Positions 56,187 to 63,462 of a stretch of 64,000 nucleotides of DNA are shown here, in pieces. The notes below the pieces were generated by a model. The model worked only from the letters and a program-made list of their open reading frames with translations. It did not search any database and was not told the DNA's origin. Position 1 is the stretch's first letter; each line of letters opens with the position of its first letter. Source of the stretch: Marinomonas spartinae (GTDB taxonomy: Bacteria; Pseudomonadota; Gammaproteobacteria; Pseudomonadales; Marinomonadaceae); NCBI RefSeq assembly GCF_016461715.1, contig NZ_JAEMUI010000006.1:120251-184250 (forward strand), in the 5' to 3' direction. Made by a program: the position numbers and the translations under genes.

Positions 56187-56300
56187 CCAGCTAACTTTAT
56201 GATGTGTTTGAATCGAAAAAGGCGTTGACCTTGGTGACTGATGGCTGTCGCTGTCCCTTTCTTCAAGGGGCTAGGGTGGGGGATTTGGTGTTTTTAGCCG
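56187..56300. repeat. Degenerate copy of the palindrome-rich repeat
   Basis: CCAGCTAACT..TGATGTG, a GAAAAAGGCGTTGACC segment, CCCTTTCTTCAAGGGG and GGGGGATTTGGTGTT follow the same order as the junction between units at 51180-51290, with many differences. The remaining space up to trkH (56301-56442) holds only its promoter region and ribosome site (CAGGAGCAGG). Confidence 0.5.
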
Positions 56301-56442
56301 AGTTAACGTTTTACTCAGGTCTTTATCGGTATTTTTTTACGGTTTTTTTACGGCTATTCTCGTTCTTTTTCTAGATATTTTATGCCTTAAAAATTTATTA
56401 TAGCGCGCACTAATGTAAAGGCTCACAGGAGCAGGTTTGTAG

Positions 56443-57903
56443 ATGGGAAATAGTTCTAGGTTTAGCACAATATTGCATTTGTGCAGTTTTTTGGTGCTTC
56501 TTTATAGTCTCTCTATGCTGGTTCCCATTCTTATCAGCTTTATCTACGGAGAAAATGAGCTACATGCTTTTTTGATTACGTTTGCTATTGCTTTTTCGAT
56601 TGGTTTGATAGGCTGGAAAGCAACGGATGGCGGTGATAAGAACCTAAGAACCCGAGATGGTTTTATGGTTGCTGTTATTTTCTGGGTTAGCTTTTCTATC
56701 ATTAGTACCTTGCCCTTGTACCTTGATCGTCGTCTTGGTCTGTCAATGACGGATGCTCTTTTTGAAGGGATCTCAGGCATTACAACGACAGGGGCGTCTG
56801 TTCTTAGTCACATTGATACTTTGCCTAAGTCCATTTTGTACTACCGTGCTCAACTCAACTTTCTTGGTGGACTAGGGATCATCGTTTTAGCGGTTGCCGT
56901 CATGCCGTTTCTGGGGATAGGGGGAGCAAAGCTTTATCAGTCTGAAATGCCTGGCCCTATGAAAGAGGAGAAATTGACACCTAGGCTGGCTGATACCGCT
57001 CGTAACTTATGGGTGATTTATACAGCAATGGCTGTATTGTGTGGATTGTCCTATTACGCTGCAGGGATGAACTGGTTTGATGCCTTGTGTCATAGTTTAT
57101 CGACAGTGTCTCTGGGGGGATTCTCTACCCATGACGACAGTTTAGGATATTATCATAGCGCACCGATTGAGATAGTGGGCGGCGTGTTTTCCATTTTAGC
57201 GGCACTTAACTTTTCTCTTTATTATATCGTTATTTTGAATCGTAGCTTTAAGCCTATCTTTAAAAATTCGGAAGTCCGTTTTTTTATTTTAGTCTTATTT
57301 ATTATAGTCAGTATTGTGTGTCTTGAGTTGTATCGAACAGGCACGTTTGATGCTAAAGACTCGCTTGTTCATGGGTTTTTCCAAGCTGTGTCAATTATGA
57401 CGGATAATGGACTAGGGGCGGCGAATTTCCCCCATTGGCCTGCTCAAGTTGTGTTGCTACTTATGGGGGCGAGTTTTTTTGGCGGTTGTGTTGGTTCTAC
57501 TTGTGGTGGTATCAAGGCAATGCGTTTTCTCCTTCTGTATCGCCAAGGATCAAGAGAAATCGATCAGTTGATCCATCCAAATGCTGTTTATCAAATCAAG
57601 GTTGGGGGTGACTCTGTCTCTGATAGGGTAATTCAGTCGGTATGGGGGTTGTTCTTTCTCTTTATTTTCTTTTCTTGCGCCTTTATATGGGGATTAGTCG
57701 CAATGGGGTACGACTTACCCACTGCATTTGGCACAGTCGCTGCCTGTATCAATAATATGGGGTTTGGCTATGGTGAGACGGCATCTGGTTTTGGTGGTTT
57801 GACAGATCCAGCAAAATGGTTGATGTGTGTTGCGATGATCTTTGGTCGTTTAGAGATTTTCCCCGTTCTTATCGTATTATCTCGAACCTATTGGCGCTTC
57901 TAA
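56443..57903 (+). CDS. trkH: Trk-type potassium uptake protein TrkH
   Basis: K+ transporter subunit, 486 residues with about ten membrane helices. The four selectivity-filter repeats are seen: ITTTGASVL, STVSLGGFST, MTDNGLGAANF and INNMGFGYG, plus the conserved GGCVGSTCGGIKAMR loop. It normally works with cytoplasmic TrkA, which is not in this window. It lies between intact rnz and the rnz remnant. Confidence 0.94.
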   Translation: MGNSSRFSTILHLCSFLVLLYSLSMLVPILISFIYGENELHAFLITFAIAFSIGLIGWKATDGGDKNLRTRDGFMVAVIFWVSFSIISTLPLYLDRRLGLSMTDALFEGISGITTTGASVLSHIDTLPKSILYYRAQLNFLGGLGIIVLAVAVMPFLGIGGAKLYQSEMPGPMKEEKLTPRLADTARNLWVIYTAMAVLCGLSYYAAGMNWFDALCHSLSTVSLGGFSTHDDSLGYYHSAPIEIVGGVFSILAALNFSLYYIVILNRSFKPIFKNSEVRFFILVLFIIVSIVCLELYRTGTFDAKDSLVHGFFQAVSIMTDNGLGAANFPHWPAQVVLLLMGASFFGGCVGSTCGGIKAMRFLLLYRQGSREIDQLIHPNAVYQIKVGGDSVSDRVIQSVWGLFFLFIFFSCAFIWGLVAMGYDLPTAFGTVAACINNMGFGYGETASGFGGLTDPAKWLMCVAMIFGRLEIFPVLIVLSRTYWRF

Positions 57904-57930
57904 TACTCTCTTGTTACTTGATGTATGAAG

Positions 57931-58190
57931 CGGTGATTTGTTCAACTGATACTCGTTAAGGTCATTGGTAAGATATAGACTGAGACTTTTGCACGACTAC
58001 TGTGCTTGCCAATACTTTGTTAAAAACAGACTCAAAATGCTCATTTATCGCTATAAACTCCGCTTTCTCGTCTTTTTTTGCCGCGTCTTGGCGTCGCTCG
58101 TGACATCGTGCAAAGGTCTCAGACTACCTGTATAACAAGCTTTGGCCTTATGAATAAACACGTTTGCCCTATGGCAATTTATCGCTGAGT
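57931..58190 (-). pseudogene. rnz 3'-end remnant interrupted by a MITE
   Basis: On the reverse strand it parallels 55016-55320: GATTTGTTCA-CTG-TACTCG, AAGGTCATTGG-AAGATATAG and TACCTG..TAACA-GCTTTGG, then jumps over roughly 190 bp to ATGAA-AA-CACGTTTGCCC. The 139-bp MITE copy B sits after GATATAGACT with AGACT duplicated. No reading frame survives. Confidence 0.8.
57982..58120 (+). mobile_element. 139-bp MITE, copy B
   Basis: Terminal inverted repeats GAGACTTTTGCACGA and TCGTGCAAAGGTCTC, flanked by perfect 5-bp direct repeats AGACT (57977-57981 and 58121-58125). Same length as copy A with about five substitutions. Inserted in the rnz remnant. Confidence 0.88.
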
Positions 58191-58349
58191 AGTCTGTAAC
58201 GACTGTAATGGGCGTCTTATTAGTGTTCAAAACGCCCCAATCCACTTTCTTGCATTCAAGAAAAGTATGATATGTTGAATCATACGAGCCTGTGTTATTG
58301 AGCCGTTAACATACTCATTTATTCCATCTAGCTGTTAAAGGGAGAAAAA

Positions 58350-58781
58350 GTGGAAGTCCAATATTTAGAGAAAAACTCTGATTATGCATCCGTACTGGAA
58401 GTGTTGTTACAACTTCGTACGACTTATAATGTCGATTCTTTGTCTGCTCAAATCGACAAACAGCAATCGAATGGCTATCAAGTCGTCTATGTTAAATCAT
58501 CAGAGGGTGTGTTGGCTGTCGCTGGGTTCAGCGTTGGTGAAAAACTCGCGTGGGGTAAACATATTTATATCGAAGATTTGGTTACCAACACTGAGTTTCG
58601 TTCCCGTGGTGTGGGTAAGTTTTTAATGGATTGGTTCAAATCCTATGCTTTGGAAAAGGGTTGTGGACAAATTCACTTAGATTCTGGTGTTCAGCGTTTT
58701 CCCGCACATAAGTTTTATTTACGTGAAGGTTTCAATATTGCAAGTCATCACTTTTCAATGGTTGGCATACAAAAAAGCTAA
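58350..58781 (+). CDS. GNAT-family N-acetyltransferase
   Basis: A 143-residue GNAT protein, GTG start after AAGGGAG. Acetyl-CoA loop: VTNTEFRSRGVGKFLMDWFKSYA, then CGQIHLDSGVQRFPAHKFYLREGFNIASHHF, a typical beta5-alpha4 end. Acceptor unknown. It is followed by a nucleotidyltransferase-like gene 62 bases away; co-transcription is possible. Confidence 0.82.
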   Translation: MEVQYLEKNSDYASVLEVLLQLRTTYNVDSLSAQIDKQQSNGYQVVYVKSSEGVLAVAGFSVGEKLAWGKHIYIEDLVTNTEFRSRGVGKFLMDWFKSYALEKGCGQIHLDSGVQRFPAHKFYLREGFNIASHHFSMVGIQKS

Positions 58782-58843
58782 CTGAGGGCTTTAGCCAGCT
58801 TGTATATCAGACGTTTGTACCATCAGATGAATAAGGTCTCTAG

Positions 58844-59326
58844 ATGAGTGATAGAGTAAAAAACGCTTTGAGTTGGCTTAAGGGAATATTGGAGTCAGAA
58901 GGCATTGGCTACCAGATTGTTGGAGGGCTGGCGGCAACCATTCACGGCGGCAGTCGAGAGGTTGTCGATATTGACCTGTATATCCGTAATTCAGACGCCA
59001 ACAAACTGTTAACTAGGGTTTCTTCATATCTTGCAAAGCCTTTAATGCGCTACACTGAATATAGCTGGGATTTAGAGTATTTTCAGCTAATCTATCATTC
59101 ACAAAAAATAGAAATTGGCTTATCTCAGGAGACTCGAATTCAATCAGTCGTCGATGGCTCGTGGCACAGGTTGGAAATAGACTTTTCTAAATCAATACCA
59201 CTATGCTATCAAGGCATCGAAGTGCCCGTTATCCCTAAAGACGAATTAATTAAGTATAAACGTTTACTTAACAGGGAAGTGGATATAATCGATATACAAG
59301 AGCTAACCTTAAATTCAGCGTTGTAA
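58844..59326 (+). CDS. Nucleotidyltransferase-fold protein (AbiEii-like group)
   Basis: A 160-residue minimal nucleotidyltransferase: YQIVGGLAATIHGGSREVVDIDLYI contains the GG and DxD-type metal-binding Asp residues, and the C-terminal PVIPKDELIKYKRLLNREVDIIDIQEL is typical of the AbiEii/DUF6036-like group. Some relatives are toxins or resistance enzymes, but this one is unpaired. ATG with a weak ribosome site. The 276 bp after it (59327-59602) shows no further gene. Confidence 0.7.
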   Translation: MSDRVKNALSWLKGILESEGIGYQIVGGLAATIHGGSREVVDIDLYIRNSDANKLLTRVSSYLAKPLMRYTEYSWDLEYFQLIYHSQKIEIGLSQETRIQSVVDGSWHRLEIDFSKSIPLCYQGIEVPVIPKDELIKYKRLLNREVDIIDIQELTLNSAL

Positions 59327-59602
59327 AATAGACTGATATGCGCAAAAATTAATAATTATAAAAAATGAACGATTTATATGAATATCAAGAGAATGCGATT
59401 TAGATTAAAGAGTATTCCATTCGTCACGCTGGTACAAAATTTTATTCTAAAGTGACATTAGTACTCACGGTGAATAGTCGATGGTTTAAAGAAAATAAAA
59501 AGTCATCTTTTTGACATAACGTCTCGATAAAATCCTCGGTAAGATTGGTTTTTTCTATGATGGGCTGCTTTACGGCTGTGCCAATATGACGAAGGTGAAT
59601 AG

Positions 59603-60220
59603 ATGCAACTAGGCAACATTAAGAACGTCGTGTTTGATATAGGCAATGTGATGGTTCGTTGGTCTCCTATCGAGGTAGTAAGGTTGACTTTCGGTGACAT
59701 GGAAGATCTGGAGCAGTATGCAAAAGACCTTTTCCATAGTCGTATCTGGGCGGACCTGAATAAAGGACTAGTGACTGAAGCAGAAGCCAAGCATCAATAT
59801 CAGGCGTCCATGGGGTTGTCTGAGTTAGAGTGTGAGCGACTGTTTTATTATGTCAAACACTCCCAGATTTTGTTGTTTGGATCCGTCGATTTGCTGAAGC
59901 GTGTGAAAGCGGCAGGCTATGGTGTTTACGCACTCACCGATAATGTGGTTAAGACGGTGGAGTATCTACAGTCCACTTATGACTTTTGGTCAGAATTTGA
60001 TGGCGTCGTTGTATCAGCTAATATTGGTGTTATGAAGCCTCAAGCAGAAATTTACCAGTTATTGTTGTGTCAATATGACTTAACAGCCTCTGAAACCGTT
60101 TTTATCGATGATATGTCCTATAACGTAGAAGGGGCTGAAGCGGTTGGTATGTCAGCCATACAATTTAAAAATGCAGAGCAATGTGAGTTAGCGTTAAAGG
60201 AACTAGGGCTGAGCTTCTAG
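59603..60220 (+). CDS. HAD-family hydrolase (YihX-like)
   Basis: A 205-residue HAD subfamily IA protein. Motif I is VVFDIGNVMVRWSP (D-x-G form as in YihX), the cap domain spans about 16-80, motif II is YALTDNV, motif III Lys is in IGVMKPQAEIY, and motif IV is VFIDDMSYNVEGA. A small phosphorylated metabolite is the likely substrate. Confidence 0.85.
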   Translation: MQLGNIKNVVFDIGNVMVRWSPIEVVRLTFGDMEDLEQYAKDLFHSRIWADLNKGLVTEAEAKHQYQASMGLSELECERLFYYVKHSQILLFGSVDLLKRVKAAGYGVYALTDNVVKTVEYLQSTYDFWSEFDGVVVSANIGVMKPQAEIYQLLLCQYDLTASETVFIDDMSYNVEGAEAVGMSAIQFKNAEQCELALKELGLSF

Positions 60221-60285
60221 ACGGATCGGTACCATTTATTTTTAGTTGTTGTCATCATGACGTTTAAGTGATAAAAATATTGGTT

Positions 60286-60357
60286 ATGAACCGATTATTT
60301 TGTTTTTTCAAAGGCAACACCGCTACCACCACGACCACAAGGTTGTTTGGAGGGTAG
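60286..60357 (+). CDS. Threonine-rich leader peptide of the ThrRS-paralogue operon
   Basis: A 23-codon open frame starting MNRLFCFFKG; residues 11-19 read NTATTTTTR, with six Thr codons (ACC, ACC, ACC, ACG, ACC, ACA), and it ends LFGG-TAG. It lies 13 bases before an intrinsic terminator and 114 bases before a threonyl-tRNA synthetase gene, the layout of thrL-type attenuation. The ribosome site is weak, and a candidate promoter (TTGTCA, 17 bp, TAAAAA at 60249-60277) would start transcription close to the ATG, so the true promoter may be further upstream. Confidence 0.72.
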   Translation: MNRLFCFFKGNTATTTTTRLFGG

Positions 60358-60408
60358 TTGCTGTTTGATTAAAAAAGCCCTCTGAGCGAATTGCCAGAGG
60401 GCTTTTTT
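60314..60408 (+). promoter_or_regulatory. Attenuator with alternative pause, antiterminator and terminator pairings
   Basis: Segment 1 (GCAA at 60314 and CTACC at 60323, within the Thr codons) can pair with segment 2 (GGTAG-TTGC at 60353-60361). Segment 2 (TGGAGGGT at 60348-60355) can instead pair with GCCCTCTG at 60377-60384, the 5' arm of the terminator. A ribosome stalled on Thr codons would cover segment 1 and favour the antiterminator. Confidence 0.6.
60371..60408 (+). terminator. Intrinsic terminator in the ThrRS-paralogue leader
   Basis: Perfect 14-bp stem AAAAAAGCCCTCTG / CAGAGGGCTTTTTT with a 10-base loop and a T run, located 64 bases upstream of the synthetase gene rather than after a gene. 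Confidence 0.9.
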
Positions 60409-60471
60409 AATGTCTATTTCTTGTTATTCGCTCAGAGTTTTTCACTCAATGTCTTTCATTAGGAGAAAGAA

Positions 60472-61656
60472 ATGAAAACTCATCGCGAACTAGCAGAACA
60501 GCTCGATCTATTTCACTCAGAACAGCAAGCCCCCGGAATGCTTTTTTGGCACCCGAATGGCTGGCATTTGTTCCAAAAGATACAAGAACATATGCGACGC
60601 TGTTATCGCCAATATGGTTTTAAAGAAGTGCGTACTCCTCAGCTTATGAAAAAGTCCCTGTGGCAGATTTCAGGTCATATGGCTATGTATGCAGACGATA
60701 TGTTCTTTGGTGGCGAGCAAAACGGCGATCAAGAATATGCGTTGAAACCGATGTCTTGTCCTGCTCATATACTGATGTATAAACGGGGTGTACACAGCTA
60801 CCGTGATTTACCACTTAGGCTGTTTGAATTTGGTCTAGTGCATCGTAATGAATCGTCGGGGTCGTTAAATGGTAGCCTACGTTTACGACAGTTTACTCAA
60901 GACGATGCCCATGTTTTTTGTGCTTGGTCTCAGGCTAAACAAGAAATCTGCTTATTTCTTAAGCGCGCTAAACAAATATATAACGACTACGGTTACCAAG
61001 CCTTAGAGGTGAAAATCTCCACTCAACCAGAGCAGGCTCTAGGTGATGAGGCGACTTGGCGCCGAGCGGAGGAGATACTTAAGTCGGCTTGTCAGGCAGA
61101 AATGGTACCCTATGAGATCCAAGTCGGTGAGGGGGCGTTTTATGGTCCGAAAATAGAGCTAGCATTACAAGACGCCATGGGAAGAATTTGGCAATGTGGA
61201 ACGGTCCAATTGGACTTCAATTTGCCAGAGCGCTTTGCCCTAGAATTCAATAATGACCAAGGCGAAGTGGAACGCCCCATTATTTTGCACCAAGCAGTAT
61301 ATGGCTCGATAGAACGATGGATCGGCATACTACTCGAAGTGTCGCAAGGTGTATTGCCTGAATGGGTGCATCCACAACCCGTTGCACTAGTGACAGTGGA
61401 TGATTCCGTCTTAGACTACGCTAATCAAATACGCGTCAACCTAGAGCAACAAGATATCAACGTTTTATGTGAGTTTGGTGACCACTCTGTTGGTCGTAAA
61501 ATTAAACGCGGCTTTGAGCTGAAAATCCCCAATATCATTATCATTGGCGCGCAAGAAGCCAAAACAGCGAGCCTCTCTATCCGGCGGGGTAAGCAGATAG
61601 AGGTCATCAAGGAAAACGAACTGGTGTCGTTTTTGAAAGCCAAACAAGGTAGATAA
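60472..61656 (+). CDS. Threonyl-tRNA synthetase paralogue lacking TGS and editing domains
   Basis: A 394-residue class II synthetase matching the catalytic and anticodon-binding parts of ThrRS (full-length enzymes are ~640). It begins at the catalytic entry (GMLFWHPNGWHLFQKIQEHMR). Zinc ligands are Cys96 in MSCPAH, His in FTQDDAHVF and His in IILHQAVYGS; motif 2 is VHRNESSGSLNG. The anticodon domain ends with DHSVGRKIKRG and SIRRGKQIEV. Start ATG has AGGAG. It should charge tRNA-Thr but cannot remove Ser by itself. A second, full-length thrS is expected elsewhere. Confidence 0.93.
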   Translation: MKTHRELAEQLDLFHSEQQAPGMLFWHPNGWHLFQKIQEHMRRCYRQYGFKEVRTPQLMKKSLWQISGHMAMYADDMFFGGEQNGDQEYALKPMSCPAHILMYKRGVHSYRDLPLRLFEFGLVHRNESSGSLNGSLRLRQFTQDDAHVFCAWSQAKQEICLFLKRAKQIYNDYGYQALEVKISTQPEQALGDEATWRRAEEILKSACQAEMVPYEIQVGEGAFYGPKIELALQDAMGRIWQCGTVQLDFNLPERFALEFNNDQGEVERPIILHQAVYGSIERWIGILLEVSQGVLPEWVHPQPVALVTVDDSVLDYANQIRVNLEQQDINVLCEFGDHSVGRKIKRGFELKIPNIIIIGAQEAKTASLSIRRGKQIEVIKENELVSFLKAKQGR

Positions 61657-61688
61657 AAGGGGCGTATTATGACCAGCGAAACCAGATA

Positions 61689-61714
61689 GGCCGCCAAGCA
61701 ATTGGCGGCCTTTT
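61689..61714. terminator. Terminator between the ThrRS paralogue and the M48 gene
   Basis: Perfect stem GGCCGCCAA / TTGGCGGCC with a GCAA loop and TTTT. Confidence 0.88.
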
Positions 61715-62515
61715 CTATGCGCTGCATTGCGCCTGTTTATGTTTAGCGACCAAGGCTTCATAAATGGCGAGGTTGTTAGGCATATTGTTTCGTAAATGTT
61801 GAATACGAGAAGCATTGGCAGGGTGGGTCGATAATAATTCAGGTGTTTGACTGGTACTGCCCTGACTCATATTTTGCCATAATTTAACGCTTTCTCTCGG
61901 ATCAAACCCCGCTTTTGCCATGTATTGTAAGCCGAGTAAATCCGCTTCTGATTCTTGTGTTCGGCTAAACGGCAAAATGATACCGATTTGCGCCCCAATG
62001 CCCAAGGCTTGGAAAAGCGCTTTTTTCTCTGCGGATTCTTCACCACTGACTTGATAGCCTAAGGATAATAATTGGCTAGTGGCGAGTTGTGTTGATAGTC
62101 GTTCATTACTGTGTCTTGCTATCACATGGCCGATCTCATGACCAATGACGGCGGCTAATTGGGATGGGTTTTTCGCAACCTTCAATAGCCCCGTGTATAC
62201 CCCAATTTTATAACCGGGTAAGGCAAATGCATTAACCTGCTTATCGTTAAATAACACCACTTCCCATTTTTGACTGCGGTATGGGGCGGGTAACACTGCA
62301 ATGATGGCGTCTGCAACGCACTGCACTTCTTGGTTGAGTTTTGCATTAGAAGAAGCTGGTGTTTCTTGTTTCATAGATGAAAAAGATGCTACACCCATTT
62401 TATTCATCTCGCTATCAGGTAACACCGCAAACTGCTTACGCCCTGTTGGAGATGAACTGCAACCTGAGATGGCGACCAACATCACCACCAGTATCACCTT
62501 AGAAAAAAACGACAT
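61715..62515 (-). CDS. M48-family metalloprotease lipoprotein (LoiP/YcaL type)
   Basis: About 266 residues from the ATG at 62515 (MSFFSKV); a longer frame to 62599 adds 28 residues that would bury the signal peptide. Type II signal with lipobox ISGC, so anchored to a periplasmic membrane face. Zinc motif GHEIGHVIARHSNE and third-ligand region QESEADLLGLQYMAKAGFDP. C-terminal STHPANASRIQHLR is usual for this group, which takes part in envelope protein quality control. Confidence 0.92.
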   Translation of the reverse strand: MSFFSKVILVVMLVAISGCSSSPTGRKQFAVLPDSEMNKMGVASFSSMKQETPASSNAKLNQEVQCVADAIIAVLPAPYRSQKWEVVLFNDKQVNAFALPGYKIGVYTGLLKVAKNPSQLAAVIGHEIGHVIARHSNERLSTQLATSQLLSLGYQVSGEESAEKKALFQALGIGAQIGIILPFSRTQESEADLLGLQYMAKAGFDPRESVKLWQNMSQGSTSQTPELLSTHPANASRIQHLRNNMPNNLAIYEALVAKHKQAQCSA

Positions 62516-62761
62516 AACCTGCACTTGATACCGCCTTGTAAAACTGCATGGATTGTTGGAATAGCAGACATTATAGAGAAGGCGGCCTAAATGTGGCAAT
62601 GTAGTTGTTTAGCGAGACGCTATGGCGTTTCAAAGTCATTGAGTTTGAACGGAAGGACTAGCTGGTAAACTGCTGTCTTGTATCGTATTATTGCGTTGTT
62701 CTTGGATGCTTTCTAGTAATGTTGTATTCAGCTTACATTGCAGATATAAAAGGAGATTACT

Positions 62762-63451
62762 TTGCAACCATTCGCTATCTATCCTCAACCTGATCGCCCA
62801 TCTAATCCTACTCCTCTAGAAATGGCTATTTACAATTATGAGCTAAAAGCCAAAGCTTTTTATGATAAAAAAGCAAAACTGAAAGGTTCGAAAGATGCAG
62901 AAGTCATTAATAGATTAAATCAAGACTATAATCATCTTGAAAAAGAGCGTAAGAGGTTGGAGTCTATTACTGTGATACAAGAATCTTTAGACGCGTACAG
63001 AGCTGCTAACGAATTATCGGATGAAGAAACTTTATTTAAAGAAAATCACCATCCAACTACTAAACTTGCTAGATTTTTGACTGCGATTGGAGAGCCTAAG
63101 CCGACAGTTAAGCATGAAGCTCATCATATAATTCCAGGAAAAGGTCGTTTCGCAGCAATGCCTCTGCTTAGAGCTCGCTTACAATTACATGCTCATGGAA
63201 TAGGGATCAATGATCCTATGAATGGGGTGTGGTTATATGGTACTGAGAAGGGTAAAGATTTTGATTGGGCAACGGCTGATACTATTTCCCATCGACGTCT
63301 ACATAGACATAACTATGAGTTGTGGATATCGGATACATTAAGAGTTCAAGTTAATAAAACCCAATATGTGAATTTGTTGAGACAAGTTAAATTAAAGATT
63401 AAAATGGGAACAATGCCACAGAATGTAATGATGCCTAAAAATAAGGCTTAG
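62762..63451 (+). CDS. AHH-domain nuclease toxin, small polymorphic-toxin type
   Basis: A 229-residue protein with TTG start and AGGAG six bases upstream. The N-terminal half (about 1-105) is charged and helical; the C-terminal half is an AHH (HNH/Endo VII superfamily) nuclease: VKHEAHHIIPGKGRFA, LRARLQLHAHGIGINDPMNGVWL, DTISHRRLHRHNYELW. No PAAR, VgrG, RHS or signal peptide is fused, so it could be a secretion-system cargo effector or an orphan module. The next gene is a probable immunity gene. AT-rich and probably acquired. Confidence 0.82.
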   Translation: MQPFAIYPQPDRPSNPTPLEMAIYNYELKAKAFYDKKAKLKGSKDAEVINRLNQDYNHLEKERKRLESITVIQESLDAYRAANELSDEETLFKENHHPTTKLARFLTAIGEPKPTVKHEAHHIIPGKGRFAAMPLLRARLQLHAHGIGINDPMNGVWLYGTEKGKDFDWATADTISHRRLHRHNYELWISDTLRVQVNKTQYVNLLRQVKLKIKMGTMPQNVMMPKNKA

Positions 63452-63462
63452 GATGGTGATTT

